Assembly (NCBI RefSeq): GCF_000972845.2
Contig: NC_040011.1
Coordinates: 24,284,379-24,348,378 of the forward strand
Direction: 5' to 3'
Length of the DNA: 64,000 nucleotides
Origin: Larimichthys crocea
Lineage: Eukaryota; Chordata; Actinopteri; Sciaenidae
Part shown: piece by piece, positions 54,551 to 64,000 of the stretch
Layout of the letters: each line of letters opens with the position of its first letter
Position numbering within the stretch: position 1 is the first letter of the stretch
Position numbers and translations under genes: made by a program
The notes under the pieces: model-generated
The model's database searches: none
What the model saw: the letters and a program-made list of their open reading frames with translations, nothing else
What the model was told of the DNA's origin: nothing

Positions 54551-56462
54551 TCAGCATTTAACTTGAGAATACACACTTTCTTCAGTCTCTCTCTTCTTCC
54601 TTCCTCTTGTAGCTTTTCTTCCAGATAAATGCAGCGCAGCATAGTTCAGATCATCTCCACCTTCAGTCTGTGCACCAAATAAAAGGCTCATTACACAGTA
54701 TAGTCATGTTGTTATAGGGTTGGGAATTATATTAATGAAACATAATTTACTTACATTATCATTGTACGGTGGGATCGAGTTGTCGTGTCGTGATTGTGAA
54801 GAAACACTTTCTATTCCTAACAATGAATGAAAAAAAGAAAATAATTTATTTAATCTGAATTTTTTAATAAAGATCCTCAACTGATTCAACCAGTTTAAAT
54901 TTAAAAATGTTAAATGAAATTTAGAACTTTTTTTCTGCATTATCAACTTTGTGCACTATCAGTAAACTAACTACTAACAGTAAACCTTAAATTAGAAACA
55001 AATGGGGTACATGAGGTTGAAGTTTGTTCTGTGTGATGTTACACTTCTTCCACAATATGAACCTTTCAAGTAAACTCACAATTGTAAAGTATTAAAACTT
55101 TTTTGATCCAGTCAACAACACTTACCTTTAAATTGTTCACATCCTGTTCTTGGAGTTCGGTAACAGATGAAAACAATATTTCCGATCACAGAAATGATCA
55201 GGCAGACCATTCCTCCTATCACCATCGCAGTAAATTTACAACTCACTGTTCGCTCTAGACAACAAAGGAAAAAAAGTTATCGGAAGCTATTTGCATCTCT
55301 TACGAGTTTCACCTGCAGTATTAAACAGAGAATCATACCGTTTTGTAGTTTTGATCCATTTCCAAATAATATCTCCCCACATGTGGCCACAGCACAGTAG
55401 TAAGTCCCATTATCAGAGGAGCTGACGTTCTTAGAGAAGTGATAAACACAGCGTTTCTGACTCTTGTCACATTGATCATGTCTGTTTCCATCAGCGTAGA
55501 TGATGTCTGGATGAGATTTATCTGATCCGGCTCTGAACCAGAACACACTGTGATCTTCTGAACACGTCTTGTTCTCAGAGTCAGAGAGGACTGAACACTG
55601 CAGAGTCACTGAGCCTCCTGGACGGACTGGATCAGATACTGTCGACCACTGAACAACAGTGTAGTTTGATGTCCTCTGAGAGTTTCCTGCACATTTTAAG
55701 AAAAATTTAAATGTAGTAAGTATAACATGAAATCATTTTACATTAGTTATTATAAACAGAACATTTCAATGAGATATTTTCAGATATATTTTAGACTTAA
55801 TTTGGAAATCATTAAAAAAATATGCTTTGTGACACCAAGTTATTATTGCGAGAAATTAAGATTATTAAAATAAAATAGTGTAGCTTTAAGTGGTTAAAGT
55901 AATCCCAAACTGTTGCAAATACAGATCACATAATTACCTTTTATTGACAAATAAGTCGCACTCCAAGTATTTACATCCCAGTTCACGGATGCACAGTGAT
56001 ACATTCCCTCATCATCTTGAATCGTCCACAAAATTGTCAGAATGCTAATATTCTCAATAACTTTTACTGTGAATCTTGAGGCAGAAAACTCTGGTCCATA
56101 CTCAGGGTTTGTCATTTTCCACATTGACACAATTGATTTCAGATTTCCCCCAGCACTCTGCTTGTACCAATAAAGATTTTGACTGTTCGACATATCAGGT
56201 AAAACACATGTGAAGGCTGCAGGTTCACCGAGTTGAACTGTGGTCACTGGAACCAGTGTATCTAAATGAAATAAACACATAACACATGAAAAAATACATG
56301 ACGGCTACTGAACAATGTCAAATAAATTGCAACATAAAAAGATAATCACATGAACCAGCAAACATCTAGTTTACATGCAGATGTTTAAATGAGAAAATCT
56401 TTGATTAGAAAGCACTTACATCCTTGATGAAGGAGCAGCAGTGTAACACAGAACACGATCAT
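54551..56462 (-). CDS. nitr: NITR N11, dual-ITIM inhibitory receptor
   Basis: Exons: 56462-56420, 56261-55938, 55686-55339, 55254-55126, 54816-54755 and 54667-54551. They total 1023 nt, 340 residues. V domain 15-122 (AAFTC, LYWYKQSAGG, DEGMYHC), with NISILTI where others have NISSLTI. I domain as in N9 and N10 (six cysteines, VFWFRAGSDK, FGNGSKL). TM near 247-270 (VIGGMVCLIISVIGNIVFIC). Tail exon 5 has Tyr (PPYNDN) where N4, N9 and N10 have PPVNDN, adding a third tail tyrosine. ITIMs: LNYAAL (Y311) and SVYSQV (Y335). 3' UTR AATAAA at 53882-53887 on the minus strand. It appears fully functional. Confidence 0.88.
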
Positions 56463-56610
56463 CTTCACTCTGACTTTTCTGAAAAAACTTTCACATATTT
56501 CAGGGAGTGAAGGTGGTGTGAGGTCAGACCATCAAATGCATCTGATTGGTTGTCACAGAATATCCAATCAAAGAGCGTTTCCTGCCACACTGATATATTT
56601 TTGGTTCATG
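56463..56610 (-). promoter_or_regulatory. NITR N11 proximal promoter
   Basis: CCAATCAG (56545-56549 on the minus strand), 87 bp upstream, nearly identical to the N9 and N10 promoters. Confidence 0.55.
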
Positions 56611-58172
56611 TGAAGCTTAGGACCTCTTACTTTGAAACTATGTGATGTTTATACAGATTCACATTTATCTGAATTTCAATAATTATTAATAATTCTTGCT
56701 CATATATACACTGCTGTTAGGTTTAAATCATATATTCAACATCAGTGCTCCACCACTGATGTATACCAAAATAACAATAATAATAAAGACAATATAACAA
56801 TAATATTAAATAATTTCCCCCTGGGATTATTAAAGTATTTCTGATTCTGATTCTGATTCACTGCCTTCAAAAGGAAAACACAAAGTGCATACCCTTGTGT
56901 GATGGCATTGCACTCATACTGTATGTGACTGTGCTGGTTAAGGTTAGAAAAAGTTCATGGTTTCTTTTAATAGAGAAAAAGTAACTTAAGACATGAGGTT
57001 TTTAAATAACATTCCAACAAAATAATAATCTTTCTCTAAACTTAACCAAAGTGCTTTTGTTGCCTAATCCTCACCAGAGACTGAAGTCTGGACATGAACC
57101 TGGTGTCACAGTCCTGCATTTTGTGCATTATTCTGTGATTTGTGGTATTGACTCAATTGTCTAGACAACAATTGGATGGAATTTGGCACAGACATTGACG
57201 TTGATATGTCATATGTCAAAATGAAATAGGCAGCCATATAATGGTCAATGTGAGATGGTCAAAACTCTTTCTCAACCATCAGCGACACCGCCCAATTTGC
57301 TACCTGAAGCTAGAGTGCAAGCAGAGACCCAGCAAAACTGCCTGGCAGACTCGTTACATGCGATTACCTCCCCTGACCCTTTTTAAAAATTATTTTTCAT
57401 TCATTTATTTAATGGGACCATGTACAGTATTAAACATAAACGATTACATTTGATGTACTGCACCAGAGTTAGCTATACAGCTACTTTTCATCTGCAGTCC
57501 CTTCGACCTCAGGTCGTCCTTGGTGTTATTTTGACCCCAGGACACCAGGAGGGTTAATTCAACAACAGTATACTTCCATGTAAACGAGAACTATTGGCCA
57601 TAAATTTCAAAACAAAGGGAAAAAATTGTAAATATTTACTTTTACATTGCACGTCTCATTGTTTTGTAAAGTCTTCTTTGGTAAATTAATGTGCTTCTGC
57701 TTCTTTTAGTCTTCCAAAAAAGACTAGAGAAGCTAGCTAGAGAAGTCAACCATTATTTTCCATTTTTGCAGAGTGTCACATAAAAGGGGGACCAAGTGGT
57801 AGTGCAGCCATTTTGCATGTGTGCTTTGCTGTGCAGTTTAAGTCACCTTAGCTTTCTGTGAGTGGGTAAATCGATTGTTGTAGAATAGTTTGACTTTATT
57901 CCAATTGGTTTGTGTGTAGTGTTCCTTAAGTCAAAATTTGCTCACCTGTTTGTGACGATATCCTCTATTTATGCATTAGATAGATACATAGAGAGATAGA
58001 GACAGAGAGAGACACAGGTGCACAGCAGCAGCAAAACAATAACTAACTATAAACTGTAATGGAGATATGGTAGCCATACGTTTCAATGTTAGTCAATGTG
58101 TGAGCTCACACAGTCTCCGTCCCCCCTGCGTCACGGCTCCGGAACGACTACGGTGTCCGGCAGCCCTCCGCA
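56611..58172. other. Duplicated flank then gene-poor spacer
   Basis: 56611-57130 is shared with the N9 and N10 flanks, including GACTGAAGTCTGGACA.GAAC. 57130-58172 has no recognised gene. GATA/GAGA-rich simple sequence lies near 57975-58015. Confidence 0.35.
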
Positions 58173-58786
58173 ACACATACGCAGAGCTTCTATTTTTTAC
58201 GGACGCCGGAGCACGGCGCATAAATACAGCACAGAGCAGACCGTGCGGGGAAGGAAATCGGCTACAAAATACAAACTAAATTCCTGGTTGATTTTCAAAA
58301 TAAAATACTCCGTGTTAACCGCGGATTACACGGAGTAACGGATAACATAATGGGCGGGGGCCGACCTGAAGTCAACAGGTGAGAGGTTTACAGGCGTAAT
58401 CATTTATGACACCTCACATCCTTTTTATAAGGACACCAGAAAAAAGATGCAGCATGGAATGCCACTGCAGGAGTCAAATAGACTACAACCCAATATCGCG
58501 CGATTATGCGTGAAGTCGCGAGTACTATAAAAAGGATGTGAGGTGTCATAAATGATTACGCCTGAAAACCCCTCACCTGTTGACTTCAGGTTGGCCTTGC
58601 CCATTATGATGTGTTCTTGTAAAGAAACTCGATCCGCGGTGAACACGGAGTATTTTATTTTGAAAACTAACCGGGGTTTTATTTTGTATTTTGTAGCTGA
58701 TTTCCTTCCCCGCACGGTCTGCTCTGTGCTGAATTTATGCGCCGTGTTCTGGCGTCCGTGAAAAATAGAAGCTCTGCGTATGTGTG
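58173..58786. repeat. Large imperfect palindrome (arms ~260 bp, spacer ~95 bp)
   Basis: 58173-58429 is matched in reverse complement by 58526-58786. Both contain ACATACGCAGAGCTTCTATT, CACAGAGCAGACCGTGCGGG, TTTCAAAATAAAATACTCCG, CTGAAGTCAACAGGTGAG and ATGACACCTCACATCC. Differences are scattered, so the arms are old or came from two insertions of one GC-rich repeat. Open frames in it look coincidental. It could be a foldback transposon or two repeats tail to tail. Confidence 0.8.
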
Positions 58787-59316
58787 AAACAGCACATTTG
58801 GTATTTATTCCAATGGCAATACTAATAGTCAACGTGGTCATTTCTGTAGTTGGACATGTTGTCCTCAACTGGAACTGAAGATTACATGAACAATATAAAG
58901 GTAAGCAAAAATGTTGCAAAAACTACAATGAAAATGTGTTCATGTTCATCACATGTAACAGACATTTTATCTACAAGAACCACAAACTGTGTAAAACATG
59001 GACATAGTCTCACAACACAGAATATGGATTCTCTCTTTATTGGGAATCAATGATGGGAATAAACAGTTTTCTTACATTTTTATTTCTTTCACATTTGACA
59101 CAATAATAATAGACAAATAAATAGAACTAATAATTGTTAATATTCATTCATGGTTGAACTAGGCAACATAACAAAACATTGCTGCTGTCTCTCTCGTAAA
59201 CTAATCTTCCTGATGAATAATTTTAACAATACCATCTCCATTCATTCCCCTGTAACAAGATCACAGCTTCATGAAAATGATTTGTGCTAGATGTTTATCA
59301 CTTCATTGGTAGTCTC
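58787..59316. other. N12 3' flank or UTR
   Basis: AT-rich; probably the N12 3' UTR. No AATAAA clearly chosen and no other feature recognised. Confidence 0.35.
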
Positions 59317-62300
59317 TCATGAAGAGTACACGCAGTCTTGTGGTAACTCCCTGTTATTCATCCGTCTCTCCCTTCTCCTTGAGGGGAAATCCAGTGCCAC
59401 ATAGTTCAGTGCCTCCACTTCATCATTCTGGAAATGATAGTTATGATTGTTAGTTGTTAGAGCTGTTGTTTTGTTGAAATAAGGGTAAAATCAGACCGAA
59501 CGTGGCTGTCATTAACTGCCAACTCCTCCCACATTCAGCTGCCTGTGAGAAGATTCATTGAGCTGCTGAAGCCAAGTGCAGTTTATGGTTTGCTTCTCTT
59601 GTTATTGCTGCAGCATTTGAGCTTCAAATGATGTCAATCAATCGGTGAGGCAACCCTGTCCCTAAACTTAACAAAAGTGCTTTAGTAACCATGACAACAA
59701 AAGTCTCCTAACTTCAACAAAGCACATATTTTAACTCAAATAATGTTTTTTCTATACCTAACCTGTCATGGTTTCTTTGTTTCTTGTTTCCTGTTTTATT
59801 TTGTGATTCTCCCCTTTCCTTGTGTTTGTAACTTTACTTCCTGCCTTTTCAATCCCCACCAGTTTTGATTGCCTAAACCTCAACAAACCTCAACCACAGC
59901 TGTGTAAAATCTGAGAACAGCTGTGAGGTTATGTTGATGTGTACATCAGATCGGAAAGTGTATCTTTATAGCCGACATAGACAAACAATTCAACTGTGGT
60001 CATGCCTGAGATCATACTTTGAAATGATATTTACCGTATTACTTGGTTGATCCCCGGCTGACCTGTCATGTTCAGTATGATAAGAAGCAGTTCCTTCTAT
60101 TAACGAAAGCCAGACATTCGTATTAATAAAAATGAAATGCTCACTCACGTTTTCAGCTGACCTGGTTAATGTGTCTAAAAATTCACACAGACACACAGTA
60201 AAGCTACCTTTGCAAACCGGCTTATGCTCTCTGGAGAGAAGATAAAGATTCACGACCACAGAGCAGGACAGCAGTGCTCCAAGCACGATGACAAACAGCC
60301 ACAGGTCTTGTTCTGGAATGAGAAAATAAATCCCTCAGCTAAATAATAAGCTGAGATTCATTGTAACAAAATTATTGTGGTGACATTAGAAGAGACCCGG
60401 TGGGTGACGTCAGGAGCTCCATGATTACTGACGTGTTGCAACTGTGAGGGTTGGTGTGGGGAGAGACAGTCTGATAAGTGCGGGAGATGGGGGGGGGTTA
60501 TTTGTAGTGATTTAGAGCTGCCGGCGATGAAGATAGGTAGCCAGGGGGAGTTAGTGGTACACGTGTTAGGAGGGGAGGCCGGTTGCCTCCTGTAGCTAGA
60601 TCAGGGCCCTTTGTAGACAGTGCCGTGCGGCCATCACTCGCTTTATATTTTATATGAAGTGGGCGCACTGTGTTGAAAGCGTGCCTTAGAAGCTAGCCGA
60701 TGTGTAGTGGATTGTCACGGAGTTGTATTAGAGGTGAGCAGAAACAAAAACTCTCCTGAAAGGTGGAGGCTAGACAATACTAAACACATAAACAAGGAAC
60801 TGAAAATCTCTCCAAAGGAGGCAAAAAAAATAAAATAAACTAAACTAAGCACTACGGAACAAAAGCTAGACTAAGAAAATTACAACACAAAATTACAAAC
60901 AAAAACTCACGAACAAACACACTTAGACTCTGACAAGACTTGGAACTGGCTTGGGTGAACGAACAGAAGACGAAACACTTTGGCACAGGACAGTGGGAGA
61001 CACAGAACCTATATAGACACACAGATGGGTAATGGGGAACAGGTGGAGACATTCAGGAATCACAGCAACAGGTGACACACAAGGGAAGGGCAAGTGATCT
61101 GAAACAAGAGGGCAGGTAAATTTCAAAATAAAACAGGAAATGACGAGACAGAACAAAAACCCAGCGTGACTTCAGCGCGGTGTGACATCCACATCATGAG
61201 AATCATATTGTCCAGTTGATAATGTTACTTTTAACCACATTAGTGGCATGGCTCAATAGATGGAACTAAGTTTATTTCATACACTGAAGCGCGAAGGGCA
61301 TTTCCTAGTTCCTAACATACTCTGTTGCATTAATTCGGCCAGAGGGTGCCGCTATCGTACAGTAAAGGTAGTCAAAATAACAGAAGAATTGCAATCGGTA
61401 ACGTGTGTTCTCCGCAGCCGGTCCGATTGTCAATAGGCTGCGTACCGGTCTCCATCCCGACCATGTCGACATGTTAATTTTTCTAAACAAAAATATGTCT
61501 TAGGTTTATTCTACTCTGTTCGAGCTTTTCAATACGTTCCCTAAACGGGCAGTTTCACCTGCGGTTCCTTCTAACAGACGTAAATAGTAAATAAAGTAAA
61601 TATAAATAATAAATTGGAAGCCTATATTATTGTTTGAGACTGTTGGCTATGTGATGTGAATGGAAGTTTATTGTTTATTTGTTTATCATTGTTTATTGAC
61701 TCATTAAACCGTTACCGCTTTCACCCTGTCTGTCATGTGTGCGCGCGTTTGGGTGTGTGGGTGGGGGCGGGCGGGGTTCTGTCGATTTTCGAATCGAATT
61801 TCGAATAGTGTTTAGCGAATTTCGAATAGTGTTTTTGATCAAAAGTCACATCCCTAGTGTCTATATAGGTTCTGTGTCTCCCACTGTCCTGTGCCAAAGT
61901 GTTTCGTCTTCTGTTCGTTCACCCAAGCCAGTTCCAAGTCTTGTCAGAGTCTAAGCGTGTTTGTTCGTGAATTTTGTGTTGTAATTTTCTTAGTCTAGCT
62001 TTTGTTCCGTAGTGCTTAGTTTAGTTTTTTTTTTTTTTTTTGCCTCCTTTGGAGAGATTTTCAGTTCCTTGTTTATGTGTATAGTATTGCCTAGCCTCCA
62101 CCTTTCAGGAGAGTTTTTTGTTTCTGCTCANNNNNNNNNNCGCCTTTCCGTGCTCATTTTTTTTAGTGGAATGCAACGTAAGCCAAAATGGCATTCGAAA
62201 TTACTATTCAATATTCGAACTCGTCACGAATATTCGACTATTCGAAAATCATGTCCCATCCCTAATAGACACACAGATGGGTAATGGTGAACAGGTGGAG

Positions 62301-64000
62301 ACAATCAGGAATCACAGCAACAGGTGACACACAAGGGAAGGGCAAGTGATCTGAAACAAGAGGGCAGGTAAATTTCAAAATAAAACAGGTAATGACGAGA
62401 CAGAACAAAAACCCAGCGTGACTTCAGCGCGGTGTGACATCCACATCATGAGAATCATATTGTCCAGTTGATAATGTTACTTTTAACCACATTAGTGGCA
62501 TGGAGTGCTTCACAAGGACAGACACATTAAGGATAAGACAGACTCGGCCTGTCTGTTCCAAAGCCAACAGGCCACAGTAAAACTGAGGGTTCTAACCAAC
62601 AACAGCTTCAGCTGATAATTAGCAAATGTTTGCATGCTGACATACTAAACTCAGATGGTGAGCACAGTAAACATTATATCTGCTAAATATCCCCATCACC
62701 AGCATAGTCATTGTGAGTATGCAGTGTTTAGCTCAAAGCATGTCGTGTCAGTACAGCTTCACCAAGCTGCTAGCATGACTATAGACTCAAAGTCTTATTT
62801 AATTTCTGTTTCAATTTAGAATATGTGGTTTTTCTACAAATGTAAGCAAGAAATGTCATTTTGTCCTCCACAGTTCAGGCACTAAATTGAAATTAACCTG
62901 CACGTATTTTTTTAATACACTTATCAGGTTTCACTGTCAAAAACCGGCTATGGCAAGTTTTTTAGGCTGCAGTTTGTGGCATTTGGGGCTGTACTATATT
63001 GTAGGTGTTTCTGTTAGCGACTCAACAAAAATGGTGACACATATTACACAAGAGAACATGGGCGGCAGTGAGAAAGGGGGCGAGCGCCGCAGGAAATGGA
63101 GAGTAAAACACACAAAGAAAGAACAAAGAGAGGAAGAGGAGCGGAGGCAGTCAAACCCTACCGTTGAGATGCAGTGCATAGGTTGACATCACAAGTCCAC
63201 CTCATGTAGCCTGTAAATGTTTAAAATAATCGACTAATCAAGATAAATGTCTTAAAAACAAACATACTTATCTCCACTTTAGTTCCTTCACCAAACAGGA
63301 TCTGTCCACATGTAACCACAGCGCAGTAGTAAGTCCCAGTATCAGAGGAGTCTCTTACAGGTTTGGACAGACTGTAGGCACAGCTTCTTTGCTCTTGTTC
63401 ATCACTGCTGCGATTGTACGTGTAAAGAATGCTTGGATGAGATTCTCCTGATCCAGCTCTAAACCAGTACACATCGGGATCACCTGGACACTGGGCTTTG
63501 TTCTTGGAGAGAAGTGAACACTGAAGAGACATTTGATAACCAATCGGGACTGTCTTTGGAATTTGTTCCACGAGGACAGATTTCTGCTGATTTTTATGAT
63601 CTGTGCCATTCACAAAGAGACAGAAAGAATTAGATAGTTCAGGTGTTGACACAGCCAGAGCAAACAAATACATAGAAATGAACATACTTTACCTTTTACA
63701 GTCAAAACTGTGCCGTTTGTAAATGTCATTGCGTATGCTGCTCCTGACTGACAGAAGTATGTTCCTTCATCTTCGTGGCTAACATTTTTGATGCTAAGAA
63801 AATACATACCCCCATTTTTTGTGACGTTAAATCTTAGGTTGTCAAATTGTCCTTGAAGTGACATTTTGTAGAGAGTTGCTACTGCAACAGTTTCGATCAT
63901 ATATCCAAACATCTTCTTATACCAGTAAAACAGCCCAGCTTCATCTCCAGAGATTGGACATGTTAAAGTCAAGTTATCACCAGGTTTCACCACAATCGAA
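59317..64000 (-). CDS. nitr: NITR N12, divergent single-ITIM receptor (5' end beyond the window)
   Basis: Exons: V from beyond 64000 to 63693 (leader not seen), I 63600-63268 (333 nt), TM 60312-60208 (105 nt), tail exon 59427-59317, and a candidate 20-bp exon 60062-60043 that restores phase 1 to 0 (encoding QPGINQ). V has LTLTCPI, FYWYKK, DEGTYFC and a J-like end TFTNGTVLTV. I has LQCSLL, VYWFRAGSG, YYCAVVTCGQILFGEGTKV. TM: LFVIVLGALLSCSVVVNLYL, with no charged residue. The tail keeps the ITIM LNYVAL and then ends DCVYSS, so the second motif (SVYSQV elsewhere) is cut off by an early stop. The I-TM intron is 2955 bp and full of rearranged repeats. It is the most diverged locus here. The microexon is the least certain part. 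Confidence 0.75.
60733..61259. repeat. Repeat W-U, uninterrupted copy
   Basis: W (60733-61020) recurs inverted at 61857-62130. U (61013-61259) recurs in direct orientation at 62265-62505. They meet at ATAGACAC (61013-61020), the empty site of the hAT-like insertion described below. Related to the repeats at 14961 and 19850. Confidence 0.8.
61700..62505. mobile_element. Split hAT-like element ends with inverted W and direct U copies, around an N gap
   Basis: One element end lies at 61856 (reading inward TAGGGATGTGAC), bordered by GTGTCTAT 61857-61864. The other end is at 62264 (TAGGGATGGGACA reading inward), bordered by ATAGACAC 62265-62272. The two borders are reverse complements and equal the single ATAGACAC at 61013. 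One half (with W) has been inverted relative to the other. The Ns at 62131-62140 lie at the outer end of the inverted piece. Both ends carry TTCGAATA-type subterminal repeats. Confidence 0.75.

Noticed and set aside
58425..58919. 164-codon minus-strand frame
   Set aside because: It runs through one palindrome arm and the spacer. The other arm does not keep the frame and no domain is recognisable.
62994..63186. Opposed open frames in the N12 I-TM intron, one Glu/Arg-rich
   Set aside because: Low-complexity composition within an intron, no conserved domain and no splice support.
1..64000. CRISPR arrays, operons, ribosome binding sites, tRNA or rRNA genes
   Set aside because: The DNA is vertebrate nuclear. 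The only tRNA-like sequence is the SINE head at 33257, and the repeats are transposons or duplications.

Overview
The window is nuclear DNA from a bony fish, probably a percomorph teleost. It carries spliced immune-receptor genes with GT..AG introns and teleost-type LINEs, SINEs and hAT transposons. It has two 10-base N gaps, at 16498-16507 and 62131-62140.

Almost all the host coding capacity is a cluster of novel immune-type receptor (NITR) genes and gene relics. NITRs are a teleost-specific family of NK-receptor-like type I membrane proteins. I count twelve loci, labelled N1 to N12 here. A complete copy has six coding exons: a leader, a V domain, an I domain, a transmembrane (TM) exon and two cytoplasmic exons. 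N1 (93-619, -) and N12 (59317-64000, -) are cut by the window edges. N3 (+), N4 (-), N5 (+), N8, N9, N10 and N11 (all -) appear complete, and their exon lengths sum to whole codons. N2 (+) is a relic lacking the V exon and half of the I exon. N6 (+) is broken by a 41-bp tandem duplication in the V exon. N7 (+) is an orphan pair of cytoplasmic exons.

There are three structural classes. N4 and N8-N11 carry two canonical ITIMs (LNYAAL and SVYSQV) and are predicted inhibitory. N12 keeps one (LNYVAL). N3 and N6 have a different V domain (FWIRL..GN.PEVLG type) and ITSM-like or near-ITIM tails. N5 and N7 have tails with tyrosines outside strict ITIM consensus. Every locus with a leader has a CCAATCAG box about 87-105 bp upstream of the ATG. 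Two orphan copies of this promoter, at 42729 and 53122, mark lost genes.

Layout: 1-5300 holds N1, two LINE fragments and N2. 5500-8800 holds duplicated flank and N3's promoter. 8782-14760 holds N3, a solo LTR and N4. 14960-20240 is repeat-rich spacer. 20421-32200 holds N5, a hAT, N6 and N7, with further copies of the flank block. The strand switches between 32221 and 38125 across an inverted repeat enclosing N8. 37450-57400 is a threefold tandem array (N9, N10, N11); one unit carries a Rex1/CR1-like LINE and another a broken transposase-like gene. 58100-64000 holds a large palindrome and N12, whose 3-kb intron contains an inverted, transposon-bearing rearrangement beside an N gap.

The receptors do not form a pathway together. 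They look like a birth-and-death repertoire of paired inhibitory and possibly activating or adaptor-coupled receptors. Paralogous filled and empty sites let several transposon insertions be ordered relative to the duplications.
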